Shown here: piece by piece, positions 26,243 through 36,908 of the stretch
Layout of the letters: the number at the start of each line of letters is the position of its first letter
Position numbering within the stretch: position 1 is the first letter of the stretch
Origin: an uncultured Bacteroidales bacterium
GTDB lineage: Bacteria > Bacteroidota > Bacteroidia > Bacteroidales > Paludibacteraceae
Direction of reading: 5' to 3'
Assembly: GCA_902779705.1 (NCBI GenBank)
Contig: CACZCR010000005.1
Location: forward strand, 1 to 64,000
Length of the DNA: 64,000 bases
Program-made: the position numbers and the translations under genes
Notes under the pieces: generated by a model
Seen by the model: only the letters and a program-made list of their open reading frames with translations
Told to the model about the DNA's origin: nothing
Database searches by the model: none

Positions 26243-27283
26243 ATGGCAATAAAAGAACGTATACAAGACCTGCTGTCGCAGGTAGAGACAATGTCGGCAA
26301 GCAATGCCGACGAACTGGAAGCTTTGCGCATCAAGTATCTGTCCAAGAAAGGCGAGATAACGGCGTTGTTCAACGAGTTTCGTGAGGTGCCCGCTGACCA
26401 GAAACGTGAGTTGGGGCAAGCACTCAACCAGCTGCGTCAGAAAGCCGAGCAGTCGATCAACGACATGCGTGAGCAGTTTGAGGCACAACGCGCCAAGGCC
26501 GATAGACTGGACCTGACCCGTACACCCGATCCGATAGAGTTGGGTACACGTCACCCCCTGTCGCTGGTGCGCGAGGAGATAGTGGACATCTTCTCCCGCA
26601 TAGGCTTCACCGTAGCCGAAGGACCGGAAGTGGAGGACGACAAGCACGTGTATGGCCTGCTGAACTTCGCCCCCGAGCATCCGGCACGCGACATGCAGGA
26701 CACCTTCTTCATCGAGAAAGAGTTGGGCCTGCAGAAACCCACCGACATCCTGCTGCGTTCGCACACCTCGTCGGTACAGACCCGCGTGATGACCAGCCAG
26801 CAGCCGCCTATCCGCGTGCTCTGCCCGGGACGAGTCTATCGCAACGAGGCTATCTCCGCCCGCGCCCACTGTTTCTTCCACCAGGTAGAAGGACTGTATG
26901 TGGACAAGAACGTGAGCTTTGCAGACCTCAAAGAGGCGTTGCTGTATTTCGCCAAGGAGATGTTCGGTCCGGAGACCAAGATCCGTCTGCGCCCAAGCTA
27001 TTTCCCCTTCACCGAACCCAGCGCCGAGATGGACATCAGCTGTAACATATGCGGCGGCGAGGGATGCTCGTTCTGCAAAGGTACCGGATGGGTGGAGATC
27101 TTAGGTTGCGGCATGGTGGACCCGAATGTGCTGGAAGCATGCGGCATAGACAGCAAGGTCTATTCGGGTTACGCGTTCGGTATGGGGGTAGAGCGTATAG
27201 CTAACCTCAAATACCGCGTCAAAGACCTCAGACTGTTCTCGGAGAACGATGTACGATTCTTGCGCCAATTCGAAAGCTGCTAA
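26243..27283 (+). CDS. pheS: Phenylalanine--tRNA ligase alpha subunit
   Basis: 346 residues from ATG 26243 (MAIKERIQDLLSQVETM). Class II tRNA synthetase catalytic subunit that charges tRNA-Phe with the beta subunit. It has the N-terminal coiled coil, motif 1 (HPLSLVREEIVDIFSRIGF), motif 2 (FHQVEGLYVDKNVSF), a Cys-rich insert seen in some bacterial PheS (ISCNICGGEGCSFCKGTGW) and motif 3 (YAFGMGVERIANLKY). Length is normal. pheT is not next to it: an HPr-kinase-like gene follows after 10 bp. The leader has a direct repeat and hairpin but no visible Phe-rich leader peptide. Confidence 0.97.
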   Translation: MAIKERIQDLLSQVETMSASNADELEALRIKYLSKKGEITALFNEFREVPADQKRELGQALNQLRQKAEQSINDMREQFEAQRAKADRLDLTRTPDPIELGTRHPLSLVREEIVDIFSRIGFTVAEGPEVEDDKHVYGLLNFAPEHPARDMQDTFFIEKELGLQKPTDILLRSHTSSVQTRVMTSQQPPIRVLCPGRVYRNEAISARAHCFFHQVEGLYVDKNVSFADLKEALLYFAKEMFGPETKIRLRPSYFPFTEPSAEMDISCNICGGEGCSFCKGTGWVEILGCGMVDPNVLEACGIDSKVYSGYAFGMGVERIANLKYRVKDLRLFSENDVRFLRQFESC

Positions 27284-27288
27284 AGATT

Positions 27289-27316
27289 GGTAAATGGTAA
27301 ATGGTAATTGGCAAAT
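27289..27316 (+). repeat. Tandem GGTAAAT heptamers
   Basis: Four 7-bp units between pheS and the next gene. The annotated ATG at 27294 lies inside them. Confidence 0.9.
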
Positions 27317-28196
27317 GATAGAATCACAATTATATAAGGTGGCAGACCATGTGTTTGGCATGGAGCTGGAGGAGAGCATGGTGGCGATGCTGACTAACTA
27401 CGAGCCGTTCAAGGTGTCGGAGGGAGAACCGCTGTTTGTGATCCGCCAGGTGGATGCATCGCCTGCTTCGGCCGAGACGATGAGCCATGTGTTCACCGAC
27501 ACCTCGGACGACGATATGCCTCGCATAGAGGTCTATCGCAACGACGAGGGACGGCTGTTTCGCGTGTCGGTAATCAAAGACAGCCCTATATGTTTTGAGA
27601 TGTGGGCACCGCTCGATTTCAGCGAGGCGAAGCTGCATATACTGCCTGAGCAGCAGAACGGGCGTTTTGCTATCGACAACGCCGCGATGCTGATGTACGC
27701 GTTCCGCACAGCGACGCTACACACGCTGGAGATGCATGCTTCGGTGATCATGAAAGATGGGTTCGCCCAGCTGTTTCTCGGTCACTCAGGCACGGGCAAA
27801 TCGACCCACTCACGGCTGTGGATGGAGGCGTATGGCGATGAGGCGGTGCTGCTGAACGACGACAACCCGATACTGCGTCTGCTGGCTTCGGGTGAGGTAC
27901 GCGTGTATGGCTCGCCGTGGAGCGGCAAGACACCGTGCTATAAACAGCTGTCGGCTCCGGTGCATGGCATCGTCAAACTGAACCAAGCCCCAAAGAACGA
28001 GATTCGCCGACTGGGCCTGCCGCAAGCGTATGCGTATATGCTGTCGTCGGCCAGCGGACTGAAGATAGAACCCGATATGATGGATGCGCTGTACGACACG
28101 ATCGCCCGGATCATCCAGATCACCCCTATGTATCACCTCGACTGTCTGCCTGATACAGACGCTGCACGCCTATGCCACGATACGCTGAGCAAATAG
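27294..28196 (+). CDS. HPr kinase-like (PEPCK-fold) protein
   Basis: 300 residues. The C-terminal half has a P-loop GHSGTGKST at 163-171, NDDNPI at 189-193 and SPWSGKTP near 207, the layout of HPr kinase/PEPCK-fold proteins outside carbon catabolite control. The N-terminal half (1-150) is a beta-rich domain I do not recognise. Such kinases occur beside a nucleotidyltransferase in several bacterial clusters, including some lasso-peptide clusters where the kinase phosphorylates the precursor C-terminus. Here the partner gene follows with a 25-bp overlap, but I see no precursor or maturase. The ATG at 27294 is in a tandem repeat; 27315 (MIESQLYKVADHVFG) is the more likely start. Confidence 0.75.
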   Translation: MVNGNWQMIESQLYKVADHVFGMELEESMVAMLTNYEPFKVSEGEPLFVIRQVDASPASAETMSHVFTDTSDDDMPRIEVYRNDEGRLFRVSVIKDSPICFEMWAPLDFSEAKLHILPEQQNGRFAIDNAAMLMYAFRTATLHTLEMHASVIMKDGFAQLFLGHSGTGKSTHSRLWMEAYGDEAVLLNDDNPILRLLASGEVRVYGSPWSGKTPCYKQLSAPVHGIVKLNQAPKNEIRRLGLPQAYAYMLSSASGLKIEPDMMDALYDTIARIIQITPMYHLDCLPDTDAARLCHDTLSK

Positions 28197-29293
28197 CGGC
28201 TTTGGTCCGCGCGATGATTTGGGACCGGCCGTTGGAGACAGACCCGTCGGTGCTGCTGGAGCAGGATTTCTGGTACGCGTTGCGTCGCCAGCAGCTGCAC
28301 CATATGGCTGCCGTATGGGCGTTGAACCGGAAGATGCCAATCATAGATGCTGCGCCGCGTAAGATGATGATCTTTCACGCCCTGCAGCGCCAACAGCGTC
28401 AGAACGCCCTGCTGACCGAGTTGACCGAGCTGATGCGCCAACACAGCATCGAGCCCGTGCTGATCAAAGGCTACTCGCTGGCGGTGCTGTATCCCAATCC
28501 GGACATGCGTGAGTCGGGTGACGTGGACATGTATATCGGCGAGGCGCACTACGACGAGATGATAGGCGTGATGAAAGCGCAGTATCCGGATGCCTACTGG
28601 TTCTCAGAGGAGCACGCCGGTCTGCACTTTACGATGGTGGTGGACCAGCAGATCGACCTGGCAGCCGAGATGCATCGTGTGGCCATGGAGTTCCACTCGA
28701 TGCCCCGTGCCGACCGCGCGTTCCAAGCGTTCACCCTGGAGCAGATGAAGCGCACCCGCACGCTCAAGGTTGGGCAGACCGATGTGTCGATACCGTCCAA
28801 GGAGTTTGATGCGCTCTATGTGCTGCTGCACGCTTGGCACCACTTCGAGTCGAGTGGAGTAGGCCTGCGCCAACTGGCCGACTGGGCTATCGCGCTACAC
28901 CAACTGACGGCCGACGAACGTGCCGCTTTTGCCCCGCAACTGGAGCAGCTGCTGCGCCAAATGCACATGCTGGATATATGGCAATGCTTCGGCTGGGTAG
29001 TGGTGAACAAACTGGGTCTGCCGCGCGAAGAGTGTATGTTATATACAGACACGTGTAGTCGCAAAGGCGAGCAGCTGTTTGAGCAGTTGGTCAAGGACGG
29101 CCACTGCGGACGCGAACCCAAGCTGCAGTACGGGGGGAAGACGATGTACTACTACCCCTACGAGCGACCGGAGACGGGAAGACTGAAACAGAAATGGTAT
29201 ACACTGAATAGACTGACTTTCCAACTGTGCCAAACACGCAAGTTGTTCCCCAACTATGCGTGGCATAGTTATTTGGGACAGTTCCTGTCCTAG
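28172..29293 (+). CDS. Nucleotidyltransferase family protein (NTP_transf_5-like)
   Basis: 373 residues, cytosolic. The motif around 98-120 (LIKGYSLAVLYPNPDMRESGDVDMYI), with K99-G and two acidic residues in GDVDM, matches the active-site pattern of the uncharacterised nucleotidyltransferase family PF14907. A long helical C-terminal half follows, with LHAWHHF. It overlaps the kinase-like gene by 25 bp, so the two are translated together and probably act on the same target. The substrate is unknown; toxin-antitoxin-type or peptide-modifying roles are possible but not shown. Confidence 0.75.
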   Translation: MPRYAEQIAALVRAMIWDRPLETDPSVLLEQDFWYALRRQQLHHMAAVWALNRKMPIIDAAPRKMMIFHALQRQQRQNALLTELTELMRQHSIEPVLIKGYSLAVLYPNPDMRESGDVDMYIGEAHYDEMIGVMKAQYPDAYWFSEEHAGLHFTMVVDQQIDLAAEMHRVAMEFHSMPRADRAFQAFTLEQMKRTRTLKVGQTDVSIPSKEFDALYVLLHAWHHFESSGVGLRQLADWAIALHQLTADERAAFAPQLEQLLRQMHMLDIWQCFGWVVVNKLGLPREECMLYTDTCSRKGEQLFEQLVKDGHCGREPKLQYGGKTMYYYPYERPETGRLKQKWYTLNRLTFQLCQTRKLFPNYAWHSYLGQFLS

Positions 29294-29297
29294 GGGG

Positions 29298-29366
29298 TAC
29301 CGGATACCGGTTACGGGTTACGGGTTACGGGTTACGGGTTAGTGGATTAGTGGTAAATCGTAAATG
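29298..29366. repeat. TTACGGG tandem repeat before nadK
   Basis: TACCGGA-type units, then four perfect TTACGGG heptamers (29311-29338), then GGATTAGT and GTAAATC units, ending at the nadK start. Confidence 0.95.
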
Positions 29367-29368
29367 AA

Positions 29369-30244
29369 ATGACAATTGCATTATTTGGAAATACATCCAA
29401 GTCGGAGACGATGATCGAGGTGTCGCACATCCTCGATTATATGAAGCGTAACAAGGTGAATGTGCTGCTGTCGCAGGAGATTCGTCAGGAGTTGAACATC
29501 CGCGATATGCCGGCTTTTCCCGAACACTGGGAAGGCCCGCAGCAGCCGGAGAATATCTACGGCGAGCCGATCGACTTTGCGGTGTCGGTAGGCGGTGACG
29601 GTACATTCTTGACCACCGCTGCCACCATAGGCGATAAGAACATCCCGATCTTGGGTATCAACTGCGGCCACCTTGGATTTTTGGCCGATGTGCAGACCAA
29701 GGATGTGGACCAGATCCTGTCCAAGCTGCTGGCCGGCGAATATACGATCGAACAGCGTGCGCTGCTCAGCCTGTCGTGCAACAAAGAGGGCCTGATCCTC
29801 TCGCCCAACGCCTTGAACGAGGTGGCTATCATGAAACAAGGTTTCAGTAGCATGATCTCCGTCGAGGTGAAGGTCAACGACGAGCATCTGCATACCTACA
29901 ACGCTGACGGACTGGTGTTCTCAACCCCAACCGGCAGTACGGCTTACAACCTGTCTATCGGCGGACCGCTGATGGTGCCGCAAGCCAAAGGTATCATCCT
30001 ATCGCCTATCGCTACCCACAGCCTGACCGTCAGACCGCTGGTAGTGCCGGATGATTGGAAGTTTGACATCAAGGTGTCCAGCCGCTATCACAACTACATG
30101 ATTTCGGTGGACGGACGATCGATGATACTAAGCGACGAGGTGCAGCTGCACATAGAGAAAGCCAAATACACCGTCAAACTGGTGCAGATAGGAGAAAACA
30201 GTTTTCTTAACTCACTACGAACCAAATTGAACTGGGGAAAGTAG
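29369..30244 (+). CDS. nadK: NAD kinase
   Basis: 291 residues. ATP-dependent phosphorylation of NAD to NADP, cytosolic. The diacylglycerol-kinase-like signature GGDGT is at 75-79 and the second conserved block NADGLVFSTPTGSTAYNLSIGGP is intact. Length is typical. The ATG at 29369 directly follows a tandem-repeat spacer. It is co-directional with the genes on both sides. Confidence 0.96.
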   Translation: MTIALFGNTSKSETMIEVSHILDYMKRNKVNVLLSQEIRQELNIRDMPAFPEHWEGPQQPENIYGEPIDFAVSVGGDGTFLTTAATIGDKNIPILGINCGHLGFLADVQTKDVDQILSKLLAGEYTIEQRALLSLSCNKEGLILSPNALNEVAIMKQGFSSMISVEVKVNDEHLHTYNADGLVFSTPTGSTAYNLSIGGPLMVPQAKGIILSPIATHSLTVRPLVVPDDWKFDIKVSSRYHNYMISVDGRSMILSDEVQLHIEKAKYTVKLVQIGENSFLNSLRTKLNWGK

Positions 30245-30248
30245 GAGT

Positions 30249-30280
30249 GACCGGATTACCGGATTAGTGGATTAGTGGTT
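30249..30280. repeat. ACCGGATT/GGATTAGT repeat before lgt
   Basis: Two ACCGGATT units followed by two GGATTAGT units, ending at the lgt start. Confidence 0.85.
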
Positions 30281-31240
<960 letters not shown>

Positions 31241-31245
31241 GCGGA

Positions 31246-32175
31246 ATGACAAAAAAAGATCTTAGGATTGTATATATGGGTACGCCGGAGTTTGCGGTTG
31301 CAAGCTTGCAGGCGTTGGTGGAAGGCGGCTATAACGTGGTAGCCGTTGTCACGATGCCCGACAAACCTGCCGGACGCGGACACCAGATCCAGTATTCGGA
31401 TGTTAAGAAATATGCCTTGTCGGCAGGACTGCCGGTGTTGCAGCCGGAGAAGCTGAAAGACGAGGCGTTCATCGAGCAGCTGCGCAGTTATGAGGCTGAC
31501 CTGCAGATAGTGGTGGCTTTTCGTATGTTGCCGGAGGTGGTATGGGCGATGCCTCGCCTGGGGACATTCAATCTCCACGCCTCGCTACTGCCTCAGTACC
31601 GCGGTGCGGCGCCGATCAACTGGGCGGTGATCAATGGTGAGAAAGAAACGGGTGCAACGACCTTTATGCTCAAGCACGAGATCGACACCGGAAACATGAT
31701 CTTGCAGGAGCGTATCGAGATCGGCGAAGACGAGAACGTAGGCTCGGTACACGATCGACTGATGGCCATGGGAACAGGACTGGTGACCCGCACGGTGGAT
31801 CTGATCATCGAGTGTGAGAACAGCGGCAAGCCGCTGCCGACAACCCCGCAGCCTGAGATAGACGAGTTGCGTCCCGCACCTAAGATCTTCAAAGAGGACT
31901 GCCAGATACACTTCGAGCAGATGACGGCACAGGAGGTGAAGAACTTCGTTCGCGGACTCAGTCCATATCCCGCTGCATGGGCGAATCTTACGATCAACGG
32001 CAAGCATTTTGACGGGGTCAAAGTGTATGCTGTTGAAATAGTCGAAAGTCAAAAGTCGAAAGTCGAAAGAGACATTATCGTGCTGTGTAAAGAAGGCGCA
32101 GTACGCATCCTAGAACTCCAGGTTCCCGGGAAAAAGAGAATGGACACAAAGGCCTTCCTAAATGGCCTCCACTAA
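31246..32175 (+). CDS. fmt: Methionyl-tRNA formyltransferase
   Basis: 309 residues. Transfers formyl from 10-formyl-THF to initiator Met-tRNA. N-terminal Rossmann domain with FGTPEFA-like MGTPEFAVASL, folate/catalytic block NLHASLLPQYRGAAPINWA (N109, H111) and D147 in HEIDTGNM; C-terminal OB domain from about 205. A 28-bp run of four GTCGAAA-type heptamers encodes residues 266-275 (VESQKSKVER) in the OB domain, probably in a loop. HD hydrolase follows. Confidence 0.95.
   Translation: MTKKDLRIVYMGTPEFAVASLQALVEGGYNVVAVVTMPDKPAGRGHQIQYSDVKKYALSAGLPVLQPEKLKDEAFIEQLRSYEADLQIVVAFRMLPEVVWAMPRLGTFNLHASLLPQYRGAAPINWAVINGEKETGATTFMLKHEIDTGNMILQERIEIGEDENVGSVHDRLMAMGTGLVTRTVDLIIECENSGKPLPTTPQPEIDELRPAPKIFKEDCQIHFEQMTAQEVKNFVRGLSPYPAAWANLTINGKHFDGVKVYAVEIVESQKSKVERDIIVLCKEGAVRILELQVPGKKRMDTKAFLNGLH
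32041..32068 (+). repeat. Tandem GTCGAAA heptamers inside fmt
   Basis: Four units: GTCGAAA, GTCAAAA, GTCGAAA, GTCGAAA. They resemble the intergenic spacer just upstream of fmt. Confidence 0.95.
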
Positions 32176-32181
32176 CAGCCA

Positions 32182-32745
32182 ATGCCAATGCCAACGCCAT
32201 TCTACCTCGCCCTCATAGATAAGTATTATGCCGGCTCACCGGAGTTGAAGCATGTGTTGCTGACGCACAGTCGTCAGGTGGCTGACCGTGCGTTGGCTAT
32301 TGTGGCGCGCCATCCTGAATGGGTGGAGAGTGGGGCAGTAGATCCGCAGTTTGTAGAAGAGGCGGCAATGCTGCACGACATAGGTATCATCTACTGCGAC
32401 GCGCCCAAGATCTACTGTATGGGGCCGCACAAGTACATCGAGCACGGCTATCTGGGTGCAGAGTTGCTGCGCCAGGAGGGACTGGACAAGCACGCTTTGG
32501 TGGCAGAGCGCCACACGGGTACGGGTATCACGCTGGACCAGATCTACCGCGAGGACCTGCCTCTGCCTGAGCGCAACTATTGTCCTGAGTCGATCGAAGA
32601 GAAAGTGATCTGCTATGCGGATAAGTTCTATTCAAAAAGCCACCTCGGCGAAGAGGTGGCTCTCAGCAAAATCAAAGCCAATATCTGGCGTTATGGCCAC
32701 GATGCGGTAGTTCGTTGGAACGAGCTGGAAGCGTTGTGTGGCTGA
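32182..32745 (+). CDS. HD-domain hydrolase
   Basis: 187 residues, single HD domain: H29 in LLTHSRQVADRA, the HD pair at 65-66 (MLHDIGI) and a later Asp in YADKFYSKS, all four usual metal ligands plausible. Such small HD proteins are phosphohydrolases of unknown substrate. It follows fmt by 6 bp. The coding sequence contains the terminator of the convergent gene (32633-32661), so SKSHLGEEVALSK is encoded by a hairpin. Confidence 0.85.
   Translation: MPMPTPFYLALIDKYYAGSPELKHVLLTHSRQVADRALAIVARHPEWVESGAVDPQFVEEAAMLHDIGIIYCDAPKIYCMGPHKYIEHGYLGAELLRQEGLDKHALVAERHTGTGITLDQIYREDLPLPERNYCPESIEEKVICYADKFYSKSHLGEEVALSKIKANIWRYGHDAVVRWNELEALCG
32633..32661 (-). terminator. Terminator of the minus-strand gene inside the HD gene
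   Basis: Minus strand: AGCCACCTC, loop TTCGCC, GAGGTGGCT, then TTTTTG. A perfect 9-bp stem about 95 bp past the stop of the convergent outer-membrane gene and wholly inside the HD coding sequence. Confidence 0.85.
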
Positions 32746-32754
32746 TATTATTCC

Positions 32755-33456
32755 TTAGAAATGTACGCCTAAACCGGCTTTGAGTATGGCATCGTAACCG
32801 ATGTTAGTCTCGACGTATCCATAGACAGGCCAACTACCGAAGGCGACGCCGAGCGGGCTGAGGTTGAAGGCCGGCAGCCATGTGGCTTTGCCGTCTTCAC
32901 CGGTGAACCCGGGTTCGTACTTGGTGTTAGCAAAATGGGCTGCCACGCCGAGGTCAACCCCTGAGTAGAGTTGTACACGCGGGCGGTTGAGGTAGGTGAA
33001 CTGTACGCTGGCCACCAGCGAGGCGGTGTTGTTGCGCGTCACACCTTTCTTCTTAGCATCCTCGGCCTTACTCTCGTAGATATCGTAGGCATCCAGCTCC
33101 CAGTTGATTTTACCGCCCAGACGGCAGTAGTGGTTGAACTGGTAGTAGTACTGGAGGCCATAGTTGCCGTAGAAATTCCAGTTGCGCGAGTGTCCGGCAG
33201 CTGCCGGTATCCATTCGACCATCTGTTTGACTACCCAGAAGCCGCTGAATAAGCCTGCGCTGATCTGTAGGGTATGCCGTTTCGTATGGTAATAGGGTGC
33301 CGGATCGGGCGCCAGATATTCCGTAGGCTGGATAGTATCGGCAGTCAGTACCGGCTCCGCCGGCACCGTCACCGCTGTCAGCGTATCCACCTCCTGTGCT
33401 ATAACTGCCGCGCTACTGAGCACGGCAGTTAGTATAATAGTCAGAATACGTCTCAT
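32755..33456 (-). CDS. Outer-membrane beta-barrel-like protein of unknown function
   Basis: 233 residues from ATG 33456 ([21 protein letters not shown], signal peptide). After a proline-rich stretch (EYLAPDPAPYYH) come alternating aromatic and polar strands (NYGLQYYYQFNHYCRLGGKINWELD, LASVQFTYLNRPRVQLYSGVDL) and a last strand ending in Phe (AGLGVHF), as in outer-membrane barrels. No named family. The start overlaps the secA stop by one base (TGATG), so it is co-translated with secA. Its terminator is inside the opposing HD gene. Confidence 0.7.
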   Translation of the reverse strand: MRRILTIILTAVLSSAAVIAQEVDTLTAVTVPAEPVLTADTIQPTEYLAPDPAPYYHTKRHTLQISAGLFSGFWVVKQMVEWIPAAAGHSRNWNFYGNYGLQYYYQFNHYCRLGGKINWELDAYDIYESKAEDAKKKGVTRNNTASLVASVQFTYLNRPRVQLYSGVDLGVAAHFANTKYEPGFTGEDGKATWLPAFNLSPLGVAFGSWPVYGYVETNIGYDAILKAGLGVHF

Positions 33457-36400
33457 CACTCCAATCGTCCGTGACACTGTTTGTATTTCTTGCCGCTGCC
33501 GCAAGGACAAGGGTCATTGGGGCGCGGTTTCTTCTCAACGTGGATAGGCATCGGACGTTGCTCGCGTGTGTCGCGCGCGGCTGCCTGTGCTTGTCCGCTC
33601 TGCATAGCAGCTTGCTGTACGGCATCCTTCTGCATACGATAGCGTGACAAGTCTTGGCGACGCTGTTGTTGTGCCTGTTGCACACGGTCCGGCTCCTGGC
33701 TGTAGATCTTACCGCGCAGCAGGATAGCGATGGTGCGGCGGTTGAGCGAGTCGAGCATCTCACGGAAGATACCGAAGGACTCGAGCTTATAGATCAAGAG
33801 CGGATCTTTCTGCTCGTAGCTGGCGTTCTGAACCGACTGTTTGAGTTCGTCCAGTTTGCGGAGGTGCTCTTTCCACTCATCGTCGATGATGAGCAGCAGG
33901 GCGCGTTTCTCAAACTCGCGTACCAACTCTTTGGACTCGGTCTCGGCAGCCTTTTTGAGGTTGACGGCGATGTTGTAGATCTTCTTGCCGTCGGTGATAG
34001 GCACGCTGATGTTCTCAAACATCTGTCCCTTGTCCTCGTAGACCTTCTGGATGACCGGGTTGGCGGTCTTGGTCATGGTGTCCATATGGCGCTTGAAGGT
34101 GTCGAGTGCAGCTTCGGCCAGTTGGTCGGAGAGGCGGTTCTCACGCTGGGTGAGGAACTCGTTCTCGTCGAACGGCACTTCCATACCGAACACCTCGAGG
34201 GTCTCTTGTTGGAGGTAGCTATAGTCGCGTGCATCGCGGGCATTGAGCACGATGTTCTCTGCCATGTCGCAGATCATATTGGTGATATCCACGCCGATAC
34301 GCTCACCCATCAGGGCGTGACGACGTTTGGCGTAGATGACATTACGTTGCTGGTTCATCACGTCGTCGTACTCGATCAGGCGTTTACGGATACCGAAGTT
34401 GTTCTCCTCCACTTTCTTCTGCGAACGCTCAATAGAGCTGGATATCATCGAGTGCTCGATCATCTCGCCTTCGGGCAGACCCATGCGGTCCATGATCTTG
34501 GCCACGCGGTCCGAACCGAACATACGCATCAGGTCATCCTCGAGCGATACGTAGAACACAGACGAACCCGGGTCACCTTGACGACCGGAACGTCCACGCA
34601 GCTGGCGGTCCACACGGCGTGACTCGTGGCGTTCGGTACCGATGATAGCCAGACCACCGGCATCCTTGACCTCTTGGGTAAGCTTGATATCCGTACCACG
34701 ACCGGCCATGTTCGTCGCGATCGTTACCACGCCTTTGCGACCGGCTTCGGCTACGACTTGTGCCTCCTGTTGGTGGAGCTTGGCGTTGAGCACGTTGTGT
34801 TTGATCTTACGCATGCTCAGCATACGGCTCAGCAACTCGGATATCTCGACCGATGTCGTACCCACCAGTACCGGACGGCCTGCTTCGACCAGCTGGACTA
34901 CTTCTTCGATGACGGCATTGTATTTCTCGCGTTGGGTGCGATAGATACGGTCGTTCATATCGATACGGGCGATCGGCTTGTTGGTAGGGATAACGACTAC
35001 ATCGAGCTTGTAGATGTTCCAGAACTCGCCTGCCTCGGTCTCGGCTGTACCGGTCATACCGCTCAGCTTGTTGTACATACGGAAGTAGTTCTGGAGCGTG
35101 ATGGTCGCAAAAGTCTGGGTAGCAGCCTCGACCTTGACGTTCTCCTTGGCCTCGACAGCTTGGTGGAGTCCGTCTGACCAGCGGCGACCTTCCATCACAC
35201 GGCCGGTCTGCTCGTCCACGATCTTGACCTCACCGCCGTCGATGATATAGTCCACATCTTTCTCAAAGAGCGTGTAGGCTTTCAACAGCTGGTGAACAGT
35301 ATGTACGCGTTCGGACTTGATGCTATAGTTGGTCATGATCTCGTCCTTGCGTTGCTGTTTCTGCTCCTTGGTGAGGCTCTGGTGCTCGAGCTCAGCCATC
35401 TCGGAGCCTACATCCGGCAGCACGAAGAACTGCGGGTCCTCGGTAGAGCCGGTCATCAGGTCGATACCCTTGTCGGTAAGCTCGATGGTCTTGTTCTTCT
35501 CGTCGATGACGAAATAGAGCTCGTCGGTAGCTATATGCATGTTCTTCTCGTTCTCCTGGAGGTAGAACTCTTCGGTCTTCTGGAGACGTACTTTGATACC
35601 GGTCTCGGAGAGGAACTTGATGAGGGCTTTGTTCTTAGGCATACCCTTGAACGAACGGAAGAGTGCCAATTCGCCTTCTTCGCGCTCTTTGGGATCGTCC
35701 GAACCCATTTTCTGTTTGGCTTCGATGAGCAGCTTGGTCGTCAAGTTGGTCTGCATCTTGACTAGTCGCTCTACGCGGTCCTTGTACTCGTCGAACATCT
35801 GGTCCTCGCCCTTAGGCACAGCACCGGAGATGATGAGCGGCGTACGGGCATCGTCGATCAGGACCGAGTCCACCTCGTCTACGATGGCGAAGTTGTGGCC
35901 GCGTTGTACCAGATCGAGCGGCGAGATGGCCATGTTATCACGCAGGTAGTCAAAACCGAACTCGTTATTGGTACCGAACGTGATGTCGCAGTTATACGCA
36001 CGGCGACGCGCGTCGGAGTTAGGCTGATGTTTGTCGATACAGTCCACGCTCAAACCATGGAACATATACAGCGGTCCCATCCACTCGGAGTCACGCTTAG
36101 CCAGATAGTCGTTGACGGTGACCACGTGTACGCCCTCGTGGGTCAAAGCGTTGAGGAACACGGGTAGGGTAGCCACCAGGGTCTTACCTTCACCGGTTGC
36201 CATCTCGGCGATCTTGCCTTGATGCAGTACTACGCCACCGAAGAGCTGAACGTCATAGTGGATCATATCCCATGTGATCTCGTTGCCTCCGGCTGTCCAG
36301 TGGTTGTAATAGACAGCGGTGCTGCCTTTGATCTCGACAAAGTCGAAGCGCTCGTCGGCAGCCAGGTCACGGTCCATCTGGTTGGCTGTGACGCATACTT

Positions 36401-36776
36401 GCTCGTTCTCAGCAAAGCGGCGAGCGGTCGATTTGACGATAGCGAATGCCTCCGGCAGGATAGCCTCGAGCTCTTTTTGGTAGATATCCTTGATCTCTTT
36501 CTCGAGTTTGTCTACCTCGTCATACACTTTCTCACGCTTGTCTATCTCGAGCGAGTCGATGGATGCTTTGAGTTCTGCGATGCGCGCTTTCTTATCCTCG
36601 ACAGCCGCTTGGAGTCGCTCCATCAGGGCCTGCGAACGCTCGCGCAGACGATCGTTGGACAGGGCGTCTATCTCCGGATAAACGGCCTTGATCTTGTCCA
36701 CATATGGCTGGATGGCACGTATGTCTTTTTGTGCCTTGTTGCCAAAAAACTTAGTGATTAATTCTACAAAATTCAT
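33456..36776 (-). CDS. secA: Preprotein translocase ATPase SecA
   Basis: 1106 residues, longer than E. coli SecA as usual in Bacteroidetes because of an insert in the N-terminal part (about 60-100, coiled coil). Walker A is MATGEGKT at about 192-199; [19 protein letters not shown] follows. The helicase and preprotein cross-linking domains are in the normal order. The C-terminal zinc tail [14 protein letters not shown] is intact (C1090, C1092, C1101, H1102). Drives Sec-dependent export of all the signal-peptide proteins here. It has a consensus promoter at 36810-36841. Confidence 0.98.
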   Translation of the reverse strand: MNFVELITKFFGNKAQKDIRAIQPYVDKIKAVYPEIDALSNDRLRERSQALMERLQAAVEDKKARIAELKASIDSLEIDKREKVYDEVDKLEKEIKDIYQKELEAILPEAFAIVKSTARRFAENEQVCVTANQMDRDLAADERFDFVEIKGSTAVYYNHWTAGGNEITWDMIHYDVQLFGGVVLHQGKIAEMATGEGKTLVATLPVFLNALTHEGVHVVTVNDYLAKRDSEWMGPLYMFHGLSVDCIDKHQPNSDARRRAYNCDITFGTNNEFGFDYLRDNMAISPLDLVQRGHNFAIVDEVDSVLIDDARTPLIISGAVPKGEDQMFDEYKDRVERLVKMQTNLTTKLLIEAKQKMGSDDPKEREEGELALFRSFKGMPKNKALIKFLSETGIKVRLQKTEEFYLQENEKNMHIATDELYFVIDEKNKTIELTDKGIDLMTGSTEDPQFFVLPDVGSEMAELEHQSLTKEQKQQRKDEIMTNYSIKSERVHTVHQLLKAYTLFEKDVDYIIDGGEVKIVDEQTGRVMEGRRWSDGLHQAVEAKENVKVEAATQTFATITLQNYFRMYNKLSGMTGTAETEAGEFWNIYKLDVVVIPTNKPIARIDMNDRIYRTQREKYNAVIEEVVQLVEAGRPVLVGTTSVEISELLSRMLSMRKIKHNVLNAKLHQQEAQVVAEAGRKGVVTIATNMAGRGTDIKLTQEVKDAGGLAIIGTERHESRRVDRQLRGRSGRQGDPGSSVFYVSLEDDLMRMFGSDRVAKIMDRMGLPEGEMIEHSMISSSIERSQKKVEENNFGIRKRLIEYDDVMNQQRNVIYAKRRHALMGERIGVDITNMICDMAENIVLNARDARDYSYLQQETLEVFGMEVPFDENEFLTQRENRLSDQLAEAALDTFKRHMDTMTKTANPVIQKVYEDKGQMFENISVPITDGKKIYNIAVNLKKAAETESKELVREFEKRALLLIIDDEWKEHLRKLDELKQSVQNASYEQKDPLLIYKLESFGIFREMLDSLNRRTIAILLRGKIYSQEPDRVQQAQQQRRQDLSRYRMQKDAVQQAAMQSGQAQAAARDTREQRPMPIHVEKKPRPNDPCPCGSGKKYKQCHGRLE

Positions 36777-36809
36777 ATCTCGTTTCTATTATATACACAT
36801 AAACCGGCG

Positions 36810-36841
36810 CAAAGGTACTAAAAAAAACGGATATACGCAAA
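36810..36841 (-). promoter_or_regulatory. secA: Consensus promoter of secA
   Basis: Minus strand TTTG (36841-36838), 20 bp, TACCTTTG (36817-36810). The -33 box directly touches the arm of the terminator of the B12 operon. Confidence 0.8.
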
Positions 36842-36878
36842 AAAAATCGCACATTTGTTAGTAGATGTGCGATTTTTT
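36841..36878 (-). terminator. Terminator of the B12 uptake operon
   Basis: Perfect 14-bp stem (36841-36854 with 36865-36878), loop of 10, with A- and T-runs as the outer part of the stem. It can end transcription in both directions. Confidence 0.9.
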
Positions 36879-36908
36879 GGTAGATAAGCGCTCTTTAGAG
36901 CGAAATTG

